Of a stretch of 64,000 nt of DNA, positions 40,778 to 48,604 are shown piece after piece. The position numbers and the translations under genes were made by a program. The notes under the pieces are model-generated. The model was not told the origin of the DNA and did no database searches. It saw nothing but the letters and a program-made list of their open reading frames with translations. How positions within the stretch are numbered: position 1 is the stretch's first letter; each line of letters opens with the position of its first letter. The stretch is from Sphingopyxis sp. YF1. GTDB lineage: Bacteria; Pseudomonadota; Alphaproteobacteria; Sphingomonadales; Sphingomonadaceae. The stretch lies in NCBI RefSeq assembly GCF_022701295.1, contig NZ_CP033204.1, forward strand, positions 3,348,001 through 3,412,000, given 5' to 3'.

Positions 40778-42070
40778 ATGCGTCATGTCGCGATCGTCGG
40801 GTCGGGTCCGGCCGGCTATTACACTGCTGAATCCCTTCAGAAGGCCGAGGATATTGCGATCGACGTCATCGACCGCCTGCCCGTCCCCTACGGCCTGATT
40901 CGCACGGGCGTCGCGCCCGATCACCAGTCGATCAAGGCGGTGTCGCGCCGCTATGAGGGCGTCGCGCTCACCGACAATGTCCGCTTCGTCGGCCATGTCT
41001 CGGTCGGCACCGACATCACCATCGACGAGCTCACCCGGCTCTACGACGCGGTGGTGCTCGCGACGGGAGCACCCAACGACCGACCGCTCGACATCCCCGG
41101 CGCCGACCTGCCGGGGGTGATCGGCAGCGCCGCCTTCGTCGGCTGGTACAACGGCCATCCCGATTTTGCCGCGCTCGATCCGCAGCTGAACGCGGCGGGA
41201 GTCGCGGTGATCGGCAACGGCAATGTCGCGCTCGACGTCGCGCGCATCCTCGCCAAGACCCCGGCCGAATTCGCGGGCAGCGACATCGTCGTGCACGCGC
41301 GCCAGGCGCTGGCTGCGAGCGCGGTGCGCGAGATCCACATCCTCGGTCGCCGCGGCCCGCACCAGATCGCGATGACCCCCAAGGAGCTCGGCGAACTGGG
41401 CCATCTCGAACGCGCCAGCCCGCGCGTCGACCCCGCCGACCTGCCGCCCGAGGGCGACGATGCGCTGCTTGAGCCCGGGATGCGCAAGTCGGTGACGCAT
41501 TTGCGCGCCTTCGCCGCCAACCCCGTCGCAAAACCGGTGACGATCGAGTTCGACTTCTTTGCCATGCCCGTCGCGATCGAGGGCGACGGCAAGGTCCAGC
41601 GCGTGATCGTCGAGCGCACGACGCTCGACGCCGACCTGCGCAGCCACGGCACCGGCGAGACCTATGCGATCGAGGCAGGGCTGGTGGTGAGCTGCATCGG
41701 CTATCAGACCCCGCCGATCCCGGGCGTGCCGTACGAACATGGCCGCGGCCGCTTTGCGAGCGACGAGGGGAGGATCCTGCCCGGCCTCTATTGCGTCGGC
41801 TGGGCGCGGCGCGGGCCGTCGGGAACCATCGGCACCAACAAGCCCGACGGCGCACGCATCGCCGAAATGCTGCTCGAGGATATCGGACGTGGCGGCGACA
41901 AGGCCGGGCGCGCCGGACTCGACGCGCTGCTCGCAAGCCGGACCATCGCGCCGGTCACCTTCCGCGACTGGCGCAAGATCGAGGCCGCCGAGGTAGCCGC
42001 CGCGCTCGACGGCAACCCGCGCGAGAAATTCACCAGCGTCGAGGCGATGCTCGCCGCGATCGGGCGGTGA
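40778..42070 (+). CDS. Ferredoxin-NADP+ reductase, adrenodoxin-reductase (FprA) type
   Basis: Flavoprotein of 430 residues that transfers electrons between NADPH and ferredoxin. An FAD fold (VAIVGSGPAGYYTAESLQKA) opens the chain, LPVPYGLIRTGVAPDHQSIK follows as in FprA and adrenodoxin reductase, then VAVIGNGNVALDVARILAKT for NADP and HILGRRGPHQIAMTPKELGE. The C-terminal GRFASDEGRILPGLYCVGWA-RRGPSGTIGTN motif binds flavin. AAGGAG lies nine bases before the ATG. Its TGA overlaps the next gene (GTGA). It may serve cytochrome P450 or Rieske systems elsewhere. Confidence 0.92.
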   Translation: MRHVAIVGSGPAGYYTAESLQKAEDIAIDVIDRLPVPYGLIRTGVAPDHQSIKAVSRRYEGVALTDNVRFVGHVSVGTDITIDELTRLYDAVVLATGAPNDRPLDIPGADLPGVIGSAAFVGWYNGHPDFAALDPQLNAAGVAVIGNGNVALDVARILAKTPAEFAGSDIVVHARQALAASAVREIHILGRRGPHQIAMTPKELGELGHLERASPRVDPADLPPEGDDALLEPGMRKSVTHLRAFAANPVAKPVTIEFDFFAMPVAIEGDGKVQRVIVERTTLDADLRSHGTGETYAIEAGLVVSCIGYQTPPIPGVPYEHGRGRFASDEGRILPGLYCVGWARRGPSGTIGTNKPDGARIAEMLLEDIGRGGDKAGRAGLDALLASRTIAPVTFRDWRKIEAAEVAAALDGNPREKFTSVEAMLAAIGR

Positions 42071-42468
42071 CGGCGCGCGCGGCGCTGCGCTGGCTGCTCG
42101 TGCTCGCTTATAGCTATGCGGGCTGGCGCCACCTCGCGACGCCCGCGCCCTTCCTCGCGATCACCCCGCCGTGGGTGCCCTTCCCCTCCGAAGTGGTCGC
42201 CGCCACAGGCGTCGCCGAGCTGGCAGGCGCCATCGGGCTCATGATCCCGCGGCTGCGCAAGGCGGCAGGACTGAGCCTCGCGCTTTACGCACTCTGCGTC
42301 TGGCCCGCGAACTTCCACCACGCGCTCGCCAATGTCGCGATCGGCGGCGAAACGCTGAGCTGGTGGTACCATGGCCCGCGACTGGCGCTGCAGCCGCTGA
42401 TCATCTGGTGGGCTTTGTGGGCGGGCGGCGCGGTGGATTGGCCGTTCGAGAGGAAGGCTCCGTCGTGA
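42067..42468 (+). CDS. DoxX-family membrane protein
   Basis: Small membrane protein of 133 residues with four helices, starting at a GTG that overlaps the fprA-like stop. LRWLLVLAYSYAGWRHLATP and PFPSEVVAATGVAELAGAIG, then MIPRLRKAAGLSLALYALCV are typical DoxX segments. DoxX proteins take part in quinone-linked redox reactions or sulfur metabolism; the role here is unknown. A histidine-containing ANFHHALANVAIGG loop follows. Confidence 0.82.
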   Translation: MTARAALRWLLVLAYSYAGWRHLATPAPFLAITPPWVPFPSEVVAATGVAELAGAIGLMIPRLRKAAGLSLALYALCVWPANFHHALANVAIGGETLSWWYHGPRLALQPLIIWWALWAGGAVDWPFERKAPS

Positions 42469-42598
42469 ATCCGCCTGGGCGGAGCCCGCCGGACTCGAAG
42501 AGGGCGCGTAGCGCCAACGGCCGTTCTTTCTTTCCGCCGTTGACGGAAGAAATACGGTGCTTCGACAGGCTCGGCACGAACGGCTGAGAGGATTTGCC

Positions 42599-43855
42599 CT
42601 ATTTCGCCACCGGCGTTTCGATCGGCGGCTGGCCCTTCTGGCTTGCGGCATAGGCCTCGACCGCCTTGAGCACGCGCAGCATGTTGCCGCTCGATATCTT
42701 TTCAAGCTCGGCCTGCGTGTAGCCGCGCCGCGCGAGTTCGGCGAACAGGCGCGGATAGCCGGTGACATCCTCCAGCCCGACGGGGGTCGCGTCCATCCCG
42801 TCATAATCGCCGCCGATGCCGATATGATCGACGCCGATCGTCCTTTTCAGATGGTCGATATGGTCCGCCGCGATACCGATCGGCGTCTGCGGCGCAGGGT
42901 TGGCGGCGTCCCAGGCCTTGAGCGCCGCGGCCGCACCGTCGGGATTGCCGAGGTAGAGCGCGTCGAGCCGCGCCCTCTCCGCTGTACGCGACAGGCCGTG
43001 TGCGCGCAGCTTGGGGTCGAGGAAAGCGGCATAGAGCACGACCATCACGACGCCGCCGTTCGCCTTGACCGCCGGCAGCACCGAATCGGGCACGTTGCGC
43101 GGATGGTCGTTGACCGCGCGCACGCCCGAATGGCTGAACATCACCGGGGCCTTCGTCACTTCAAGCGCGTCCTTCATCGTCGCCTCGCTGACGTGGCTCA
43201 AATCGACGATCATGCCGAGGCGGTTCATCTCGCGAACGACCTGCTTGCCGAAATCGGTGAGCCCGTCGTGCTGCGGCGCGTCGGTTGCGCTGTCGGCCCA
43301 GGGCGTGGTCTTGCCGTGCGTCAGCGTCATGTAGCGCACGCCCATGCCATAAAGCTGGCGCAGCACCGCGAGCGAGGATCCGATCGACTGACCGCCCTCG
43401 GCCCCGAGCATGCCCGCGACCTTGCCCGCCTTCATCTGGCTCTCGAGTTCGGCCGAGGTCGATGCAAAACCGAGGTCGTTCGGGTAGCGCGCGATCAGCC
43501 GCTTCGCGACGTCGACCTGTTCGATCGTCTGCTGCACCGCCTGCTGTTCGTTGCTGTTCGACGGCACATAAACCGACCAGAATTGCGCCCCCACATGCCC
43601 CTTGCGCAGCCGCTGGATGTCGGTGTGCATCACGCTGTCGTCGGGCTTGGGTTTGGTGGTGTCGTTGAAGTCGAAATCGTTGATGACATTGCCGACGCTG
43701 CCGCGCAGTTCCCAGGGCACATCATTGTGCCCGTCGAAGATGGGCGCTTTTTTCAAGGCCGCCTCGGCGATCGCCTCGGGCGTCTTCTGCGCCAGAGCGG
43801 GGGTGGAGACGAGGGCGAAGGCGGCGAGGCCGGCGAGCAGGTGCGACTTTGTCAT
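42599..43855 (-). CDS. Exported M19 (renal-type) dipeptidase
   Basis: Zinc dipeptidase of 418 residues with a signal peptide (HLLAGLAAFALVSTPALAQ). Metal ligands are visible in FDGHNDVPWELRG, GMLGAEGGQSIGSSLAVLRQ, MIVDLSHVSEATMKDALEVT, VMFSHSGVRAVNDHPRNVP and IGIGGDYDGMD. The length is usual for the family. Substrates may be dipeptides or D,L-peptides in the periplasm. It stands alone, between a REP-like tract and the acyl-CoA dehydrogenase. Confidence 0.93.
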   Translation of the reverse strand: MTKSHLLAGLAAFALVSTPALAQKTPEAIAEAALKKAPIFDGHNDVPWELRGSVGNVINDFDFNDTTKPKPDDSVMHTDIQRLRKGHVGAQFWSVYVPSNSNEQQAVQQTIEQVDVAKRLIARYPNDLGFASTSAELESQMKAGKVAGMLGAEGGQSIGSSLAVLRQLYGMGVRYMTLTHGKTTPWADSATDAPQHDGLTDFGKQVVREMNRLGMIVDLSHVSEATMKDALEVTKAPVMFSHSGVRAVNDHPRNVPDSVLPAVKANGGVVMVVLYAAFLDPKLRAHGLSRTAERARLDALYLGNPDGAAAALKAWDAANPAPQTPIGIAADHIDHLKRTIGVDHIGIGGDYDGMDATPVGLEDVTGYPRLFAELARRGYTQAELEKISSGNMLRVLKAVEAYAASQKGQPPIETPVAK

Positions 43856-43932
43856 GGCGCGTGACCCTAATGCGTTGATCAGACGGTGCAAGCCCGAGAC
43901 GAACTGTTCGACCGAAAGACCGCACCCGATGG

Positions 43933-43996
43933 TTTCGCACGAAGATACGAAGAGGTCGAAAGCGACATCTTCGCGCCTTTGCATCTTCGTGCAAAC
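43933..43996. repeat. Inverted repeat, REP-like
   Basis: Arms GCACGAAGAT (43937-43946) and ATCTTCGTGC (43983-43992) frame a 36-base centre that itself contains a further GAAGA/TCTTC echo. The sequence resembles interspersed repeats seen between sphingomonad genes. Confidence 0.55.
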
Positions 43997-44031
43997 CCGG
44001 AAATGGCAGCTTCGCTGCGCGCGAACTTCGC

Positions 44032-44047
44032 TTGACGTTTACGTCAA
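44032..44047. promoter_or_regulatory. Perfect palindrome, LiuR-like, before the acyl-CoA dehydrogenase gene
   Basis: TTGACG-TTTA-CGTCAA, 20 bases before the ATG at 44068. It resembles published consensus sites of the MerR-type regulator LiuR, which controls branched-chain amino acid and fatty acid breakdown. I recall that consensus and could not compare it base by base. Confidence 0.55.
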
Positions 44048-44067
44048 CCCCGCGCAGCATCGCACGC

Positions 44068-45243
44068 ATGACAGCTTTCGACGACTGGCGCGCGCGTTCG
44101 CCCTATTATGACGAAACCCACGAGGCGCTTGCACAGAGCATCCGCCGCTTCGTCGAGCGCGAGATTGCGCCCCACATCGACCGCTGGGAGGCCGAGGGCG
44201 AACTGCCGCGCGAGCTGCACAAAAAGGCCGCCGAAGCGGGCATACTCGGGCTGCGCTATCCCGAGCAATATGGCGGACACAGCGAGGGTTTCGACAATTT
44301 CCACGGGCTCGTGCTGACCGAGGAACTCGCCGCGGTCGGCGCAGGCGGGCTCGGCGCGTCGCTGATGACGCACGGCATCGGGCTGCCGCCGATCCTCGCT
44401 TTGGGGTCGGACGAACTCAAGCAGCGCGTCGCGCCGCCGGTGCTCGCGGGCGAGAAGATCATCGCGCTCGGCATCACCGAAGCGGGCGGCGGCAGCGACG
44501 TCGCCAACCTCAAGACCACGGCGGTGCGCGACGGCGACAGCTACATCGTCAACGGCGGCAAGATGTTCATCACGTCGGGCATGCGCTCCGACTGGCTGAC
44601 CTGCGCGGTGCGCACCGGCGGGCCGGGCGCGGCAGGCATTTCGCTGCTGCTCATCGAGATGGACGCACCCGGGGTCGAGCGCACGCGGCTCGACAAGATG
44701 GGCTGGCGGTGCAGCGACACCGCCGCGATCCATTTCAGCGATGTGCGCATCCCTGCGACGAACCTGATCGGGCCCGAAAATGGTGGCTTCATCGGCATCA
44801 TGCGCAATTTCAATTCGGAGCGGCTGGGCATGGCGATGGGCTGCTGCGCCTATGCGCGCGTCGCGCTCGCCGAGGCGGCTGAATGGGCACAGCAGCGCGA
44901 GACCTTCGGCAAGCCGCTCGTCGGCCACCAATCGATCCGCATCAAGCTCGCCGACATGGAGCGCCAGATCGAGGCGACGCAAGCGTGGGTCGACCTCGCC
45001 GCCTGGCAGGTCAAGAGCGGCAAGGACCGCCCCGCCGATTTCGCGATGCTCAAGGTGCAGGCGACACGCATGCTCGAGAGCGTCGCGCGCGAGGCGGCGC
45101 AGGTGCTGGGCGGCGCCTCCTATATCACCGGCAGCAAGGTCGAGCGCATCTACCGCGAGGTCCGCGTCAACGCGATCGGCGGCGGCAGCGAGGAAATCAT
45201 GCTCGACCTCGCGGGGCGGCAATTGTTCGGGGGCAAGCGCTAG
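44068..45243 (+). CDS. Acyl-CoA dehydrogenase
   Basis: FAD enzyme of 391 residues that introduces the alpha-beta double bond in acyl-CoA. Full family layout: FVEREIAPHIDRWEAEGELP, LGLRYPEQYGGHSEGFDNFH, GITEAGGGSDVANLKTTAVR, GGKMFITSGMRSDWLTCAVR, FNSERLGMAMGCCAYARVAL, REAAQVLGGASYITGSKVER, then YREVRVNAIGGGSEEIMLDL with the Glu close to the usual catalytic position. The chain class (short, long or branched) cannot be fixed. It stands alone, preceded by a palindrome fitting LiuR control. Confidence 0.93.
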   Translation: MTAFDDWRARSPYYDETHEALAQSIRRFVEREIAPHIDRWEAEGELPRELHKKAAEAGILGLRYPEQYGGHSEGFDNFHGLVLTEELAAVGAGGLGASLMTHGIGLPPILALGSDELKQRVAPPVLAGEKIIALGITEAGGGSDVANLKTTAVRDGDSYIVNGGKMFITSGMRSDWLTCAVRTGGPGAAGISLLLIEMDAPGVERTRLDKMGWRCSDTAAIHFSDVRIPATNLIGPENGGFIGIMRNFNSERLGMAMGCCAYARVALAEAAEWAQQRETFGKPLVGHQSIRIKLADMERQIEATQAWVDLAAWQVKSGKDRPADFAMLKVQATRMLESVAREAAQVLGGASYITGSKVERIYREVRVNAIGGGSEEIMLDLAGRQLFGGKR

Positions 45244-45617
45244 CCTGCGAGGGTGCCGCGCGGAAGGCAGCTTTGGGGTGGGGAGCGGACGTTCCCGCCT
45301 GACTTCGTCATCCCGGGCTTGATCCGGGATCCATAGCAGCGTCGAAGTTATGGGCCCCGGATCAAGTCCGGGGTGATGATGAAAGACAAGCCCGTAGCCG
45401 GTCGAAGCGACCCCGCTCCTCCCTGTCGCGCAGCGATGGGGAGGTGGCAGTGCGAAGCGCTGACGGAGGGGCCGACGCCGTCAGGCGTCGTGTGGTCTTT
45501 CGGCCCCTCCACCACTCGCTGCGCGAGCGGTCCCCTCCCCATGGCCTGCGGCCACAGGGAGGATTGTTATGTCCGCAAACACCCGAAACCGGACGGCAGT
45601 CATTCGGTCACGCCACC
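45244..45617. repeat. Intergenic tract with two REP-like hairpins
   Basis: Inverted pair one: CATCCCGGGCTTGATCCGGG from 45310 against CCCCGGATCAAGTCCGGGG near 45356-45375. Inverted pair two: CCTCCCTGT to ATGGGGAGG (45418-45446) against CTCCCCAT to ACAGGGAGG (45535-45560), with a long centre. Open frames here are shadows. The hairpins probably also terminate transcription of the dehydrogenase gene. Confidence 0.65.
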
Positions 45618-45941
45618 TCAATCGGGCGACCCCGCCTTCGCCTTCTCCGCCAGCGCGCGCGATTCGGCTTTCAGCGGGCGCGAGACCGGGCAGACTTCCT
45701 GCACATATCCGTTGAGTACATTGGTCAGCGCATCGGGGATCAGGCGGTAGAAGACGAACTGGCCGCGCTTTTCGCTCGCGATCAGCCCGGCGTTTTCGAG
45801 CACCGACAGATGCTGCGACACCGCGGGCTTGCTCATCTCGAAACGCGCGGCGATGTCGCCCGCGCTCAATTCGGCATGCGCGAGATAGGCGAGAATTCGA
45901 CGCCGCGGCGTCGACGCCAATGCCTGAAAAACCCGTTCCAT
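45618..45941 (-). CDS. ArsR-family regulator
   Basis: Winged-helix repressor of 107 residues: MERVFQALASTPRRRILAYL, LSAGDIAARFEMSKPAVSQH, LSVLENAGLIASEKRGQFVF, YRLIPDALTNVLNGYVQEV. There is no obvious metal-binding Cys motif in the recognition helix, only Cys in EVCPVS near the end, so the signal may not be a metal. It is divergent from a fatty acid desaturase gene with a perfect 14-base palindrome between. The start at 45941 was taken because upstream sequence lies in the promoter. Confidence 0.9.
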   Translation of the reverse strand: MERVFQALASTPRRRILAYLAHAELSAGDIAARFEMSKPAVSQHLSVLENAGLIASEKRGQFVFYRLIPDALTNVLNGYVQEVCPVSRPLKAESRALAEKAKAGSPD

Positions 45942-45969
45942 CGTCCCGAAATGGGCATTTCGCCCGGCC

Positions 45970-46003
45970 TTGACAAGCAATAATTTATTTAAGTAATTAC
46001 TTA
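45970..46003 (+). promoter_or_regulatory. Desaturase promoter with ArsR-type palindrome
   Basis: TTGACA (45970-45975), then about 18 bases to TAATTA (45994-45999). TAAGTAATTACTTA (45990-46003) is a perfect 14-base palindrome covering the -10 box, a plausible ArsR site. Confidence 0.6.
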
Positions 46004-46030
46004 TATTCTTTGCGAGCGAGGAGTCGGGCG

Positions 46031-47014
46031 ATGCGGAGCGGTGACGATCCCCATGCGGTGAATTTCCTGATCGATACGCCGGCCCCCGGCTATTGCCCCG
46101 ATCCGGTCGCTGGCACCGTCCGCGCCGACATCCCGAGCATCGCCTGGAACGGCGGCATGGCGCTGGTCGCGATGGTCGCCGGTCCCTTCTTTGTCACCCC
46201 GGGGACAATCGCGCTCTTCTTCCTCACCACCGGCGCCGCGCTGCTGCTCGGGCACAGCGTCGGCTATCACCGGATGATGATCCACGGCAGCTTCGCCACA
46301 CGGCGCTGGCTGGCGCGGACGCTGATCTGGTTCGGCGCCTTCGTCGGCATGGCGGGGCCCTATGGCATCGTCCGCGCGCACGACACCCGCGACTGGGCGC
46401 AAAGGCAGGCCGATTGCCACCCCTTCCTGCGCCACGGCACAAATATCGTCCGCGACGCCTGGTGGCAGATCTATTGCCGGCTCGACCTCAAGCGCCCGCC
46501 ACGCTTCGATTTTGCGGAACTCGACCGCGACCCCTTCATCGGCTGGCTCGAAAGGAGCTGGCGCTGGCAGCAATTGCCCGTCGCTTTGCTCTTCTTCGCG
46601 ATCGGCGGCTGGGGCTGGGTGATGTGGGGCGTCGCGGCGCGCGTCGCGGTCGCCAATCACGGCCATTGGCTCGTCGGCCATCTCGCGCACAATCGCGGGC
46701 CGCAGCACTGGACGGTCGATGCGCATGGCGTGCAGGCCTATGACGTGCCTTGGGCGGCGATCCCGACGATGGGCGAGGCGTGGCATAACAATCATCACGC
46801 CTATCCGGGGTCGGCGCGCATCGGGCTGCACCCGGGGCAGAGCGACTGGGGCTATGCGCTGATCCGGCTCGGCGAACGGTTCGGGCTGCTGTGGGACGTG
46901 CAGACCCCCGAAACGCTGGGCGAGCGTCCCGGTCTGTCCGTGCTCCCTCGACACGGACATGGCTTCGCGCCACACTCGCCGCATGGACACTCTCAATCAC
47001 AGCTGGCCCGCTGA
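46031..47014 (+). CDS. Membrane fatty acid desaturase (acyl-CoA desaturase type)
   Basis: Di-iron membrane enzyme of 327 residues. Histidine boxes: GHSVGYHRMMIHGSF, the HNRGPQHW region and AWHNNHHAYPGSARIG. Between them are hydrophobic helices (GGMALVAMVAGPFFVTPGTI, ALFFLTTGAALLLGH, LPVALLFFAIGGWGWVMWG). The pattern matches stearoyl-CoA-type desaturases. It is regulated by ArsR, which is unusual. The ATG at 46031 has GAGGAG nine bases upstream. Its end overlaps the M20 gene start by 32 bases. Confidence 0.88.
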   Translation: MRSGDDPHAVNFLIDTPAPGYCPDPVAGTVRADIPSIAWNGGMALVAMVAGPFFVTPGTIALFFLTTGAALLLGHSVGYHRMMIHGSFATRRWLARTLIWFGAFVGMAGPYGIVRAHDTRDWAQRQADCHPFLRHGTNIVRDAWWQIYCRLDLKRPPRFDFAELDRDPFIGWLERSWRWQQLPVALLFFAIGGWGWVMWGVAARVAVANHGHWLVGHLAHNRGPQHWTVDAHGVQAYDVPWAAIPTMGEAWHNNHHAYPGSARIGLHPGQSDWGYALIRLGERFGLLWDVQTPETLGERPGLSVLPRHGHGFAPHSPHGHSQSQLAR

Positions 47015-48188
47015 GGCCGACACCATCCTTCCCGACCTCGTTGACCTGCGCCGCGCGATCCACCGCGAGCCCGAACTGGGGCTGCAGAACCCCAAGACGC
47101 TCGCGAAGATAAAAGACGCGCTCGCCGGCCTCCCGCTCGAATTTCGCGAGGGGCCGTCGACGACGGGACTCGTCGCGACGCTGCGCGGCCCCGCAAACGG
47201 GCGCACGGTGCTGCTGCGCGGCGACATGGACGCGCTGCCGCTGGTCGAGGACACGGGGCTCGACTTCACCTCCGAGACAAACGGCGCGATGCACGCCTGC
47301 GGGCATGACACGCATGTCGCAATGCTCGTCGGTGCGGCGAAGCTGCTGTGTGCGGCACGCGACCGCCTGCCGGGAACCGTGATGTTCATGTTCCAGCCGG
47401 GCGAGGAGGGTCATCATGGCGCGCGCTTCATGCTCGACGACGGGCTGATCGACCCGCTGCCCGACGCGGCCTTTGCGCTCCACATCATGCCCAATGCGCC
47501 GCACGGCGTGTTCGCGGGCAAGCCCGGGCCGCTGCTCGCCTCGTCCGATGTCCTGTCGATCACCGTCAAGGGCGCCGGCGGCCATGCTTCGATGCCGCAC
47601 GACGCGATCGATCCGATCCCCGTCGCCTGTTCGATCGTCACCGCGATCCAGACGATGGTGACGCGCCGCATATCGGTGTTCGACCCCGCGGTGATCACGA
47701 TCGCCAGGATCGCAGCAGGCACGACGAACAACATCATCCCCGAGAGCGCCGAGATGCTGGGCACGATCCGTACGCTGTCGCCGCACCGCCGCGCGATGGT
47801 CGCCGCAGAACTCAAGCGCCTCGCCCCCGCGATCGCCGAGGCCCATGGCTGCACCGCCGAGGTGCATATCGAGGAAGGATTCCCCGTCACCGTCTGCGAC
47901 AGCCGCGCCGCCGCCTTCGGCCAGCGCGTCGTCGAGGAGACCTTTGGCGAGGCCGCCTGGCTGACGATGGACAACCCGGTGATGGGCGCTGAGGATTTCG
48001 CCTATATCCTCGAAAAGGTGCCGGGTGCGATGTTCTGGCTCGGCGCGAGCCACGAAGGGAGCGACTGGCGAAGCTGCTGCGGCCTCCATTCGAACCGCAT
48101 GGTCCTCGATGAAAAGGTCATGGCACGCGGCGCGGCGCTGCACGCGGCGCTGGCGGAGCGGTTTCTGAACGAGGGATTCAGCGCATGA
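46983..48188 (+). CDS. M20-family amidohydrolase (hippurate hydrolase-like)
   Basis: Zinc amidohydrolase of 401 residues. Motifs: LRRAIHREPELGLQNPKTLA, TVLLRGDMDALPLVEDTGLD, HACGHDTHVAMLVGAAKLL, FQPGEEGHHGARFMLDDGLI, and a dimerisation domain with GGHASMPHDAIDPIPVACSI. The late MGAEDFAYILEKVPGAMFWL closes the metal site. It removes acyl groups from amino acids (hippurate, indoleacetyl-amino acid type). The ATG at 46983 overlaps the desaturase gene; the GlsB-type gene follows with an ATGA overlap. Confidence 0.9.
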   Translation: MDTLNHSWPAEADTILPDLVDLRRAIHREPELGLQNPKTLAKIKDALAGLPLEFREGPSTTGLVATLRGPANGRTVLLRGDMDALPLVEDTGLDFTSETNGAMHACGHDTHVAMLVGAAKLLCAARDRLPGTVMFMFQPGEEGHHGARFMLDDGLIDPLPDAAFALHIMPNAPHGVFAGKPGPLLASSDVLSITVKGAGGHASMPHDAIDPIPVACSIVTAIQTMVTRRISVFDPAVITIARIAAGTTNNIIPESAEMLGTIRTLSPHRRAMVAAELKRLAPAIAEAHGCTAEVHIEEGFPVTVCDSRAAAFGQRVVEETFGEAAWLTMDNPVMGAEDFAYILEKVPGAMFWLGASHEGSDWRSCCGLHSNRMVLDEKVMARGAALHAALAERFLNEGFSA

Positions 48189-48424
48189 TCAACATCCTCA
48201 GCGCCATCATCTCGGGCCTGCTCATCGGGGCGCTCGCGCGTTTCTTCTATCCCGGCGCGGTCGATATGGGGTGGCTTGCAACGATCCTGCTCGGCATCGG
48301 CGGGTCGCTGCTGGCGGGGCTCGTCACCTCGCGCGGGCAGCGCGAATTTCATGGTGCGGGCTGCTTCGCGTCGGTCGTCGGCGCGATCGTGCTGATCTTC
48401 GTCGGGCGACTGCTGTTCGGTTGA
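48185..48424 (+). CDS. GlsB/YeaQ/YmgE-family membrane protein
   Basis: 79 residues, three short helices: MINILSAIISGLLIGALARF, MGWLATILLGIGGSLLAGLV and FASVVGAIVLIFVGRLLFG. This is the transglycosylase-associated or stress-related small membrane family. ATGA overlap with the amidohydrolase gene. Confidence 0.88.
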   Translation: MINILSAIISGLLIGALARFFYPGAVDMGWLATILLGIGGSLLAGLVTSRGQREFHGAGCFASVVGAIVLIFVGRLLFG

Positions 48425-48604
48425 TGCCCATCGTGAAAATTTGACGCCGATCAAGGCGCGAACGCGCGAATCGTCACAAGCAGGCACCGTCCGTGACGGC
48501 CCCGGCGTGGGGCCCCGATCGACGGTGCCATCGCGCCCGCGATCGACGGGTCGACACGGCTGGCGCGCCGCGGACGGGCGGTTCGCGGCGCGCCCTTTCC
48601 CGCC

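Noticed and set aside
45310..45560. Possible CRISPR or insertion-sequence ends
   Set aside because: The repeats are inverted pairs of REP type, not regularly spaced direct repeats, and no transposase or cas gene is near.
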